From: Moringa oleifera
Lineage: Eukaryota > Streptophyta > Magnoliopsida > Brassicales > Moringaceae
Reading direction: 5' to 3'
Assembly: GCA_021397835.1 (NCBI GenBank)
Contig: JAJFZO010000287.1
Coordinates: 498,501-562,500 of the forward strand
DNA: 64,000 bases
Shown here in pieces: positions 47,588 to 58,950 of this stretch (positions within the stretch are counted from its first letter, which is position 1; the number at the start of each line of letters is the position of its first letter). The notes under the pieces are model-generated. The model was given only the letters and a program-made list of their open reading frames with translations, searched no databases and was not told the origin of the DNA. The position numbers and the translations under genes are program-made.

Positions 47588-50100
47588 GGTAATTGGTGAA
47601 GTTATAAAATAGAGATTTGAGTTTGACTAATTTTATAGCAACTCTCTTCTGTTTTTGATTTTCTTTGTAGTTTCTTTATTATTTTCTTGATTGCGAAAGA
47701 GAAACTAAGACTTTGAATAACTTGTTGCAAAATATTTCAGGTGAAAATGGTGAATGTTAATGGAAAGCAAATAAGAGAAATCCAATGAAATGGTGGATGA
47801 ATAAATTTTGGTAAATATTTCTATAATTCTCAAGAGACATTATTTCTTTTACTTCATGTGGTCTTCCTTTTTTCCTATCTTTTTCTCTTGGTTATGAAAA
47901 AGTATGTCATTTTAAATTGTAAATTTATCGAAAGTGATCTTACATTTTCTTGAAATCTTAATGATGAAAAATATAAGTTTCAAAGACAAAAGAAGTTTTT
48001 TTTAATAAAAAAATTGCACTTAGGGGTTGTTAATTGCAATTGCTTTTCCATGTTTAAAATCCCTAAATAATTGAGACAAAAAGACTACATTTTTTATTCT
48101 CTTGAATCATTAATTTTAATTATTGCAGCCCATTAGAAAGAAGTCATAACTCATTCTTCAAGAAAATTTCTTGGAGATTTTTGTTGGAAAGGCTATTAAC
48201 CCTAGTTTTAATTGTTGCTCACATTATGTAATTTTGTTTAAAGTGTCTAGTTGGTGAAGTTTTTTTTTTTTTTTTTTAAAAAAAGAGAAGTTGGCTTTGA
48301 TTAATTTTATAGTAAATTTCTTGTGTTCTTGATTGTCTTGCTGCTTATTTTTATTGTTTTCTTAATTGCAAAAGAGATACTAAGGCTTAGATAATTTGTT
48401 ATAGAATATTTTTCAGTGAAAATGGTGAATGTCTCTGAACTCTTGATGTAGGTAGCTCCTTGAGTATGCATAATGAAATGAAACAAATCTAACAAAAATA
48501 ATTAGAGGTCAATACAAATGCAAAGCGAAAAAGAAATGAGTAAGTTGTTTCAACGTTCAAGAGGTGCTTTGAAAAAAAATATATTTTTTTAAAACTTGTT
48601 CATATAATTCACAATTACCAATCCATTGAAAAAGAATAATGTAAAAACTAACTTTTAATTAATTCTTTCATTTTGCGTAGTTTCTTCTTTCATAAGTAAA
48701 ATTTCCAAAATTCTAATAAATTCTTTCTGTTGATTTTTTATCGTTTCCATGTAATTTTGATAAATTATTGAATATGTAATTTGAAATTGTGCTCAAGGAA
48801 AAAAGTATATAAAACTATATGCTAACGATTTCATACAAAATTTCAACATATTAATATATTTAATTTATATTGATATTTTGAAAAATAAAAAAATAATAAT
48901 TATTTTTGTAATTTATGGTATTAGAAAAAAACGAATTAATATGATATATTTATGCTGTTAAATGTTAGATTTAGATTCTTTTTTATATTTTTTAATTTTA
49001 AATGATATTCTATGTTCATCCTTAAAGTGATTAAATACAATAATAAAAGCAATTAGTAAATTAATTAGGTAATCAAAATTAATAATAAATTTAAGGCAAA
49101 TGGTTTCTTTTTAGGCTTTATGTATTCAATTATGTGATTTAACAATTGAATGTTAATATATTAATATGACTTACAGTTAATAAACAAATCAAAATTCATA
49201 ATAAAAGGAATTTTTTTTTCGAATTTGGACAATCTTTTATCATTATTTATCATGATAAATATTTTTATTAACAAAGTTTTATTATTTTTAATTTTATTTA
49301 ATTAATTTGAACAAAACTTTTAATTTAAATTTGTTCTTTCTTAATCTTTAAAAATTTGAAAAATAATGATAAGATCAAGTAATAAATTAATTAACAAATA
49401 AAAAGTCTTAATTAAAGGTGAAAAGATTCCTTTTTAGGCTTTGTATATATATTAAGCATTATGATTTAACAATCGTATTTAAATATACTGACATATTAAT
49501 ATGTTTTTTTGATCTTTTTCATATTGACGTTTGCAAAAAAAAAAAAAGTGTATAAAATTATTCAAAATTAATGAATTTTATATAATGATGATGCTTTGTT
49601 GGTATGTATCAAAAATTTAAATTATTAGTCCAAATATTGTTTTATTTCATCTTTCAACAATTCTTTTATCATTATTTTTGATAAATTTTCTTATTACTTA
49701 TGTTCTGGTATTTTCAATTAACTTAATTAATTTTCAAAAATTCATTCAAACTATTTTTGTTATAATATTTAATTATTAAAAATAATGATAAGATCAATTA
49801 ATAAATTAATCAATAAATTAAAATTCATAAATCAATTAAAAATTCGTAAAATGAGAGTATATGAAGAATGAGTATTACTGCTTCTAATCCGACATATGGA
49901 TCACATTATTTATGTCAAATCTGAATATATAACTGGAATTTGATTTCGTTACGTACATGTTGTATATGATGGAAACGATGATTTTATTTATGATGTTATC
50001 ATGGCTTCATATGGTAAGCAATAAATTTCAAAAAATGAATCATGATTATTACTTTAATATCATATTTCTCGATATTTTTTTAAGTATTTTTATTTTCTTA

Positions 50101-50597
50101 GGTTTCGGGTGGTTTGGTTTATCAATGTGCTTTTCAAAGTAAATACCAATTATCAAGTAATATCAACTTACTATAAATTAAAAATATTCAAACATTAATC
50201 GTAATCAATTTCAGAGTGCAAAGTCTATCAAAGAAATTAAAATACTAAGTTGGAAGTTGAAAATCAAAACTTGTATAAACCAATCAAAATACTAACTTAA
50301 AAGTTTAAAGTTTGCCAAAGTTTTTAGACGGAGACTTTGAATAAAAATTGCTTGAGCTTTGGTCTGGGCTTTCAAAAAGTGATGGAGAATAAAAAAATTA
50401 TGAATGTTTATTAAATAAGGTGCGGTTTGGTCATAAATCAAATCATTTATGTTTTTTAACAAACCAAACCGCATTAATGTGGTTTGTATTTTTCCAAACC
50501 ATTTCAAACCGTTAATTTGAAAAACCATGTGATTTGGTTTGGTGTGGTTTGGTTTGATCAGTTTTCACGGTTTATTAGTTTTTTTGGACACCCTTAG
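50101..50597. mobile_element. Probable small DNA transposon with GGTTTGG repeats (hAT-like, partial)
   Basis: It interrupts the family L / satellite junction. It contains repeated 'cggtttggt' and its complement 'accaaaccg' (for example 50,422 and 50,463), and ends in 'ttttttggacacccttagtg'. A 'TAGGGGTGTCCAA'-like end with 'GGTTTGG' interior is common in small plant elements often assigned to hAT. A matching left terminus was not found ('ggtttcgggtggtttggttt' at 50,101 is the best candidate), so the class is tentative. Confidence 0.4.
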
Positions 50598-50775
50598 TGT
50601 AAATTGTCTTGCAATTAGGTTAAGGATTCTTTACAGGAAAAACAATTAGAATCTTGTAATAATTGAGCCGAAGGAGATCTTGGGATATATAGAAACTATG
50701 GCAAGGGATTGTGTAAATTGTCTAGTAATTAGGTTGAGGATTCTTTACTGAAAAAACTATTAGGATCTTATAATT
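50598..50775 (+). repeat. 114-bp satellite, middle remnant (about 1.5 units)
   Basis: It has the same unit landmarks as 44,125-44,705 ('gccgaaggagatcttgggat', 'aaactatggcaagggattgt'), followed by the same linker. Confidence 0.95.
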
Positions 50776-51230
50776 CTTTTTTTCTTACATAGTGGAAAAC
50801 ATCAAAAAAATAAAAAATAAAAAATAAAGGATGTAAGTTCTAATTAAAAACCAAATCATTGGACTTATCAACATGGATAACAAATCTTACCCCTACTTAT
50901 TTATGTTTCAAAAAAGAAAAACAACAATGTGCCATGAACTTGCCAATATATCACAACATGACAATAGCCCTTATCCTGTGGAGAGAAAAAGCTTCTCTTT
51001 TAAAGAGATTAATTGGTTCGAGCTCAACACTCTCTGTTAGATGAAATAAAAGTAAGATTTAGAATTTCAAGATAGCAAAGTACTATAAGATGAAGTAAAA
51101 TGAATTTCAAAAAACTGCCCTTAGAAGAATAATAATGTTAGGCTTGGGCATACCGTAAATTTATCAATTGCAAGTTGTTTTCAACAAAATTTTATTGACT
51201 TCCAAGACCTAGCTAATATGCTAATACATG
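50776..51230 (+). repeat. Satellite-to-family L linker, copy 2
   Basis: Aligns with 44,706-45,140 nearly end to end ('ttacatagtggaaaacatca', 'gtgccatgaacttgccaata', 'cttccaagacctagctaata'). An open frame at 50,859-51,044 is not kept in the other copy. Confidence 0.8.
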
Positions 51231-53335
51231 AAATGTAATTGGTTGATGATGTTATATTGATGTTTGAAAAAAAAAGTAGATAAAATTTATTTTTATTTGA
51301 AATCAATTGATTTTATATAATGATGATGTTTAGTGTTATGTATTAAACATTTAAATTATTAGTACAAATGTTCTTTTATTTCATATTTGGACAATTCTTT
51401 TATCATCATTTATGATAAATTTCTTATTACTTAAGTTGTATTATTTTCAATTAACTTAATGAATTTTAAAAATATTGTCATTTAAAATTATTTTTTCATT
51501 GTAATATTTATTTTATTAAAAATAATGATAAGTTCAATCAGTAAACTAATCAATAAATTAAATTCATAAAATCAATTAAAAACTCAAAATGAAAGCATAT
51601 GAATAATGAGGATTACTACTTCTAATCTTGCATGAGGATCATATTACTTATGTCAAATTTGAATATCTGGCAAAAATTTGATTTCATTCTATACACGTAT
51701 ATATTGGAGACGATGATTTTATTTGTGATCATGGCTTCATATGGTGAGCAATGAGTTTCAAAAAAAAAAAAAAAAGAATTATGATTATTACTTAAATATT
51801 ATATTTTTCTATATTTATTTAAATACTTTTATTTTCTTGGGTACATATCTTTTAGTATTTGAAGAAAAAATGTGTTTTTTTTTTACCTTTATTTTTTTAT
51901 TTCATTGATTTTTTTTTTTAACTTTCTTTGGTTTTTGTGGGCTTTCTTTTAATTTCTTTGGTTTCTTGGACTTTCTTTCAACACGATTGGTTTTCTAGGA
52001 TTTCTTTTTCTTTTTTTAAGAAGTTTTAAAGACAAAGAGATTTATTTTAACTTTTGTTTGTTGATTGAATTTAATGGTTGCAATCAAGAAAGAGAACTAA
52101 TAGTAATGGTTAAGCTTGTTTCTTAAAGAAGAAGGAATTTCCAATATATATTTTTATTGGATTTTCTTTGGTTTCCTTTCCCTTTTTCTTGATTTTCTTT
52201 CTTTTTTGATGAAAAAATCTTGACACATATTTCTATAATGCTCACGGATAGTGATTCTTTTGTTTAATTTGATCTTTATTTTTTCTTATCTCGTTCTCTT
52301 GGTTCTAAAGAAATGTGTCATTTTAATTTATAAATTTAGTAAACTGATCTTACCTTCTTCTTAATATCTTAATGATGAAAAATTTAAGTTCTAAATGCAT
52401 GAATAATTTTTCTTATACCAACCAAACTGAGTGGTTTTTAAGTGCAATTTTGTTTACCTGTTTAAAATTCCTAATTCATTAAGAAAAAGAGACTACATTT
52501 TCAATTCTTGGTAGGTGATTTCTTTTAATTGTCGCAACCCAAAAGAGGGACGTCATCATTATGGGGAAGGTTGTTGCTCACATTACAAGGAATTTTCTTA
52601 GTGACTTTTATCACGAGAAGGCTATTAATGCTAGTTTTAGTTGTTGCACACATTATGCAATTTTTATTGAAATATTTAATTATTCAAATTAAAAACCAGA
52701 GTTAGGCTTGAACAGTTTTGTAGTAAATCTCTTGTTTTTTATTGTCTTTTTAAGTTTCTTTATTGTTTTCTTGACTGCAAAAGAGATACTAAGTCTTTGA
52801 AGACTTTTTCCTAGAATATTCCTAGTGAAATGATGAATGTTTCTCGACTATTAATGTGCATTCTTCCTTGAGTATATGGAATGAAAAGCAATAGAAAATC
52901 TAATAAAAATCATTAGAATTCAATATGAAAGCAAGCAAAATGAAAGGGGTAAGTTGTTTTCACTGTTTAAGAGGTGCTTTGAGAAATAGTAACAAAATTT
53001 ATTTATTTTTAAAAACATGTTCATACAATTCACATTTGTTGATCCATTGTAATAAATTTAAGCCAAACCATTAATTTCTCTCATTTTACATAATTTCTTC
53101 TTTCATAAGTAAAAATTTCTCAATAAAAAAATTAATGATTTTTCATCAATTTTTATCTTCTTTTTTATGAATTATAAAAGTAAGCACTTTAAAGTTAAGC
53201 TTCATGGGAAAATGTAAATAAAACTATATGCAAAAGATTGTATAATCGTCTAGATAATTATCTTGAAGATAAGGATCATTTTTATTAGAGTTCATGTTTC
53301 TTATTTTAATAGTCATTTGAACCCTTATTCGTCAC

Positions 53336-53344
53336 TATAAATAC
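53336..53344 (+). promoter_or_regulatory. TATA box of family L (block 4)
   Basis: TATAAATAC is followed by 'aaggtaagacattctatgca' and 'caagttgagagttatggg', matching the block 3 element. Confidence 0.5.
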
Positions 53345-53633
53345 AAGGTAAGACATTCTATGCATATCATTCTTGTATTATATATTCTACAAGTTGAGAG
53401 TTATGGGCTTTCGTTCTTAGGTGAATCATTACCTTTGCATATGCTTATGTTGTTGATGCAGTTAGTTGAATCCAAAATTTTGTAAATTAAGAAGGACATG
53501 TGTATCTTGAATAACCACGTCAATAATAGAAGGATCTACAAAAGTAATGAAACAAAATCTCGGTGGTCGACTAGTATAATGATTTGTGAATATCGCATAA
53601 TCAATTACTTGCCATACTTCTCAAAAAGCTTGA

Positions 53634-53691
53634 ATACATACACATACACACACATATATAAATGTGTGTGTATGTGTGTGTGTGTGTATAG
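53634..53691. repeat. (CA)n/(TG)n palindrome in family L block 4
   Basis: 'acatacacatacacacacat' runs into 'atataaatgtgtgtgtatgt' and '(gt)n ata'. The left arm is complementary to the right arm, giving a long hairpin of alternating purine-pyrimidine sequence. Confidence 0.9.
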
Positions 53692-56600
53692 GTAGTTGGT
53701 GAAGTTATAAAATAGAGATTTAAGTTTGACCAATTTTGTAGCAAGTCTCTTGTGTTCCTGATTTTCTTTATAGTTTCTTTATTATTTTCTTGATTGTGAA
53801 AGAGAAACTAAGGCTTGGATGACTTGTTGTAGAATATTTCAGGTGAAAATGGTGAATGTTTATGGAAAGCAAATAAGACAAATCCAATAAAATGGTGGAT
53901 GAATAAATTTTGGTAAATATTTTTATAATTCTTAAGAGACATTGTTTCTTTTACTTCATGTGGTCTTTCTTTCATCTTATCTTTATAAATTTATTGAAAG
54001 TGATCTTACCTTTTCTTGAAATCTTAATGATGAAAAATATAAGTTCTAAACACAAAAGAAGTTTTTTTTTTTTTTAAAATCTCACTTGTTAAGAGCAATT
54101 GTTTTTCTATGTTTAAAAATTCCAAAATCATGAAGACAAAGAGACTACATTTTTTATTTTTGTGAATGATTAATTTTAATTGTTGTAGCCCATTAGAGAG
54201 AAGTCATAACTCATACTTCAAGAAAATTTCTTGGAGATTTTTGTTACAGGAAGGCTAGTAATCCTAGTTTTAATTGTTGCGCATGTTATGTAATGTTGTT
54301 TAAAGTATCCAGTTGGTAAAGTTAAAAAAAAAAAAAAGGAGTTGGCTTTGAGTAATTTTTTAGTAAACCTCTTGTGTTCTTGATTGTCTTTATTTTTATT
54401 ATTTTCTTAATTGCAAAAGAGATACTAAGGCTTAGATGACTTGTTGTAAAATATTAATTTCAAGTGAAATGGTAAATGTCTCTAAACACTTGATGCAAGT
54501 AGCTCCTTGAGTGTGCATAATGAAATAAAAAAAATCTAACAAAAATAATAGGAATTCGGTATAAATGGAAAGCAAAAAAGAAAAAAATATATTTTTGAAA
54601 ATCTTGTTCATACAATTCATAGTTACCAATCCATTGGAAAAAAATAATCTAAAAACTCACTTTTAATTAATTCTTTCATTTTGCGTAGTTCTTCTTTCAT
54701 AATTAAAATTTCCTAAGTTCTAATAAATTCTTTTTGTTGATTTTTCATCGTTTTTATGTAATTTTTGATAAATTATCGAAATAAGTATTTTGAAATTATG
54801 CTAAGGGAAAATAGTACATAAAACTATATGCAAATGATTTCATACAAGATTTGAACATATTAATATATTTATTTTATATTGATATTTTGAAAAGTAAAAA
54901 AGTAATAATTATTTTTGTAATTAATCATATTAAAGGAAAAAAATTAATTTGATGTATTTAACTGGTTAATTGTTAGATTTAGATTCTTTTTTGTATTTTT
55001 TAATTTTAAATGATATTTTATGTTCATCCTTAGAGTTTTTAAATACAATAATAAAAGCAATTAGTAAATTAATTAGCTATTCAAAATTCATAATAAAAGG
55101 CAAATGGTTTCTTTTTAGGCTTCATGTATTAGGTTATGTGGTTTAACAATTGAATATTAACATATTAATATGGCTTACATTAATTAATAAACAAATCAAT
55201 TTTCATAATGAAAGGCAAATAATTTTTTTTTCCAAATTTGAACAATCTTTTGCTCATTATTTGTCATGATAAATATTTTTATTAACTAAGGTTTATTTTG
55301 TCAATTAAATTAATTAATTTAAACAAAACTTTTAATTTAAATTATGTTTTTCTTAATCTTTAAAAATTTGAAAAATAATCGTAAGATGAATTAATGAATT
55401 AATTAAAAAATAAAAAAATCTTAATTAAAGGTGAAAAGATTTATATTTAGGCTTTGTATATATTAAGCATTATGCATGATTTAGCAATCGTATTTAAATA
55501 TATTGACATATTAATATTTTTTGTTGATCTTTTTCATATTGACGTTTGAAAAAAAAAGTAAATAAAATTTATTTTTATTGAAAATCAATAAATTTTATAT
55601 AATGATGATGCTTAGTTTTTATGTATGAAAATTTTAAAAGTCAAAATATAATTTTATTTCATCTTTCAACAATTCTTTTATCATTATTTTTGATAAATTT
55701 TCTCATTATCTAAGTTCTAGTATTTTCAATTAACTTAATTAATTTTAAAAAATTATTTAAATTATTTTTGTTTTAATTTTTAATTTATTAAAAATAATGA
55801 TAAGACCAATTAATAAATTAATTAATAAATTAAAATTGATAAAATCATTTGAAAACTTAGCAAGTGAAAGCATATGAAGAATGAGTATTATTGCTCATAA
55901 TCTCGATAAGGAACACATTATTTATGCCAAATCTGAATATGTGATAGAAATTTGATTTTGCAATATACACATTATATATGATGGAGACGATGATTTTATT
56001 TGTGATGTTATCATATGTGCTTCATATGGTGAGCAATAAATTAAAAAAAATAAATCATGATTAATACTTAAATATATATTCTTTATATTTGTTTAAGTAC
56101 TTTGATTTTCTTGGGTATATTTCTTTTTGTATTAGAAAAAAAATCTTAGTTACTGCGTTATTTTTTGCATGTTTTTTTTTTTAATTTTGTTGAATTATTT
56201 TAGTTTCTTTTGTTTGTGTCGACTTTCTTTTAACATGATTGCCTTTTAAAGATCTCTTTTTCTTTTTTTTTAGAGAAGTTTTAAAGACAAAGAAATTTAT
56301 TTTGACTTCTTGTTTATTGATCGATTTTAATGGTTCTAACCAAGAAAGAGAACTTATAGTAATGTTAACCTTGTTTCTTCAAGAACAAGAAATTTTTCAA
56401 TTTTTTCTTTTGGGTTTCATTGGATTTTCTTTGGTTTCCTTTATCTTTTCTTAATTTCCTTGCTTTTTGGATGAAAAAATCTTGGTACACATTTCTATAA
56501 TGCTCGGGGGACATTGATTCTTTTGTTTAATGTGACCTTTATTTTTTCTCATCTCTTTCTCTTGGTTATGAAGAAATATGTCATTTTAAGCTGTAAATTT

Positions 56601-57461
56601 AGTGAAAGTGATCTTAACTTCTCTTAAAATCTTAATGATGAAAACTTTAAGTGCCAAATGGAAAGACAATTTTTCTTATGCAAACCACACCTAGTGGTTG
56701 TCAAGTGCAATTGTCTTCCCATGTTTAAAAATCCCTAAATTGCAAAGAGAAAGAGATTACATTTTCGATTCTTGGTAGGGGATTCTTTTAATTGGTCCAA
56801 CTCAAAAGAGAGGAGTCATCGTTATGGTGAAGGTTGTTGCTCATAATAAAAGGAATCTTCTTAGAGATTTTTACCACGAGAATGCTTTTAAAGCTAGTTT
56901 TTATTGTTGCACACATTATGCAATTTTTATTAAAGTAGCCAATTATAAAAAAATTAAAAATTACGGTTGGGTTTGAGCAGTTTTGTGTTAACTCTCTTGT
57001 GTTCTTGGATGTCTTTTTAGTTTCTTTATTAATGTTTTGACTGCAAAAATGATACTAAGTCTTGGAAGTTGTAGAATATTTCAAGTGAAAATGGTGAATG
57101 TTTCTCAATTATTAATGTGCATACTTCCTTGATTATGTGGAATAAAAAGAATAAAAAATCTAATAAAAATAATATGAAAAGAAGCAAAAAGAAAGGGGTA
57201 AATTGTTTCTAGTGTTTACCAGGTGCTTTTGAAAATTATAAAAATTCATTGTTTTATTTTTTAAACATTTTCATACAATTCACATTTGCCAATCAATTGG
57301 AAAGACAATAAGTTAAAACCAAACTTTCAGTTTCTCTCATTTTTGATAATTTTTTCTTTTATATGTAAAAAATTTCTCGATTAAAAAAATTGTTGATTTT
57401 CATCAATTTTCATCTAATTTTTGATATGCTCTGTGGAAAAATGTAAATAAAACTATATGAT

Positions 57462-58470
57462 AACCGATAAAGCTGAAAGCAATCTTCGCACTATTATATC
57501 TTTATATGGATGACCTATTTATCTTTGGCTTCACCATTCATGTCGTAAAAAATGTGAAGTCCTTACTTAGTGCTAACTTCGACATGAAAGATTTTGGAAA
57601 AGTTAATGTAATGTTTCGAATAAAAATAACTAGGTCAAAAAAGGGACTTTTTTTTTTTATCAATCACTTTATATTGAGAATATCCTAAAAAAATAAAATT
57701 ACTTTTATTATAAATCTGCTTGTACTCCTTATGATCCCAATGTAAAGTTGCTCAAGAACATTAGAGATAATGTTAGACAAACTGAGTATACAAGCATCAT
57801 TGGTAGCTTAAATACTAAGCTACTGATTGCACAAGGCCTGACATAGCTTATACTATGGGATTACTCTATACTATTAGACCTAGTATCGAGCATTGGCATG
57901 CTATTGAAATGGTCATGAGGTACAAGAAAAGGATTATGAACTAAGATTACATTATCAGAAGTTTTACACTATTCTCGAAGAGATAGTGATGATGATTAAC
58001 ACGCCTTTTTAAAAGATTCCATGGCAATTAGTGGTTATATCTTTAGCATTGAAAGTGGTGCTATTTCATAAAATTCTAAGAAACAAACTATTTTGGCTCA
58101 ATCTACGATGGAGTTTGAGATAATAGCACTAGTTACTACTAGTGAAGAAGCAGGCTAGTTAAGAAGTCTGTTAGTTGAGATCCCATTATGGGAAAGACTG
58201 ATACCAGTTATCCTAATCCACTAAGATGGTACCATAGCTATTACAAAAATTCAGAACCGTTTGTAAAGATGACATATATGTCATAATCGTAGTACTATTA
58301 GAGAGTTTCTCTCCACAAGAACTGTTAGAATGGATCATGTACAAACTAATTGTAATTTAGTTGATCCTTTAATGGAAGGACCAGCTAGAAAGAAGATTTT
58401 TAAAACCTGAAGAGGAATGGGACTAATGCCGTTATAGTATTAAGTCTCCCGTGAAAATAACCCAACTTAT
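57462..58470 (+). pseudogene. Ty1/copia pol 3' remnant, copy B (RT C-terminus and RNase H)
   Basis: It begins inside the reverse transcriptase (KAESNLRTII-x-LYMDDLFIFG; FDMKDFG at about 57,583) and runs to the RNase H end near 58,410, in the same order as 37,090-38,100 of copy A. Here the catalytic motif reads YMDD rather than YVND, so the two copies differ at this site. Stops and frameshifts are frequent. The 5' part of pol is absent because the segment starts directly at family L sequence. Confidence 0.8.
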
Positions 58471-58728
58471 AGACTAAATATCCTAAGAAGTAGGTTAAAA
58501 GAAGTCATGAAGTGATATCAAATAAAACATGCTTTTATGAGTTCCATTCCATTAGAAACATAAAATCCTAAAGCAAAAGAAAAAGGTTGAAAGATGTAAA
58601 AGATGATTACCTCAATCTTAGAAATAAGTCAAGAGTAAACTATTAATGACAATCTCAAGAATTAGGATTTCATCAATAGAGTGGGTGAGTAGATAGCTAC
58701 TCTTTATTACCCAATCCGAGCTAGTGTT

Positions 58729-58950
58729 ATGGAGGATGTTAAAGATGATTATCTTGATCTCGATCTTAACTTCGTAGCATTGGCTCCTTTATTGCTTGCT
58801 CTTGATCCAACCATGGATATGAAGGTTCAGTCTACTACCATTGATGTTATGGTTGATCAACGTAAGGTTGCTCCCAAAGCTATTGATCGACCTCAGGTTT
58901 TTCCCTCTTATGCTATATCGGCTAACCAATATTCCTTGTTTTCTTGTTAA
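58729..58950 (+). CDS. Small ORF downstream of copia pol, copy B, function unknown
   Basis: The frame is 73 codons. The N-terminus is acidic (MEDVKDDYLDLDL), followed by a short hydrophobic run (APLLLALDPTMD) and a polar tail ending YSLFSC. Copy A at 38,386 aligns codon for codon but has stops. It lies about 300 bp after the end of the pol relic, on the same strand. It could be a 3' passenger ORF of the copia element or a fragment of a host gene. No domain was recognised, and coding status is uncertain. Confidence 0.3.
   Translation: MEDVKDDYLDLDLNFVALAPLLLALDPTMDMKVQSTTIDVMVDQRKVAPKAIDRPQVFPSYAISANQYSLFSC

Larger units (their letters stand above)
45141..50100 (+). repeat. Family L block 3 (one unit plus part of the next)
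   Basis: Order: AT-rich head from 'atattgacgtttg' (45,176); 'gatgattttatttgtgatca' (45,640); T-rich zone; 'gacattgattcttttgttta' (46,165); 'gcagcccaaaagagggaagt' (46,452); 'ttcttgtgttcttgattgt' (46,642); TATA/start region (47,255-47,340); palindromic tract (47,564-47,587); a second and third sub-repeat (47,590-48,830); then the head again at about 49,520 and truncation at 50,100. Head-to-head distance is about 4.35 kb. The repetition of a ~2-kb part around a ~2.3-kb middle resembles LTRs around a non-coding interior. No coding gene. Confidence 0.75.
51231..57455 (+). repeat. Family L block 4 (longest copy)
   Basis: Same order of landmarks as block 3: head at 51,255, 'gatgattttatttgtgatca' at 51,713, promoter region at 53,336, palindromic CA/TG tract at 53,634-53,691, sub-repeats to 54,850. 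The head, T-rich zone and front part then return at 55,535-57,455. About 1.9 kb (51,240-53,235) is therefore repeated directly around about 2.3 kb. The right copy is interrupted at 'aaaatgtaaataaaactata' (57,437-57,456), where copia-derived sequence follows. No coding gene. Confidence 0.75.
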
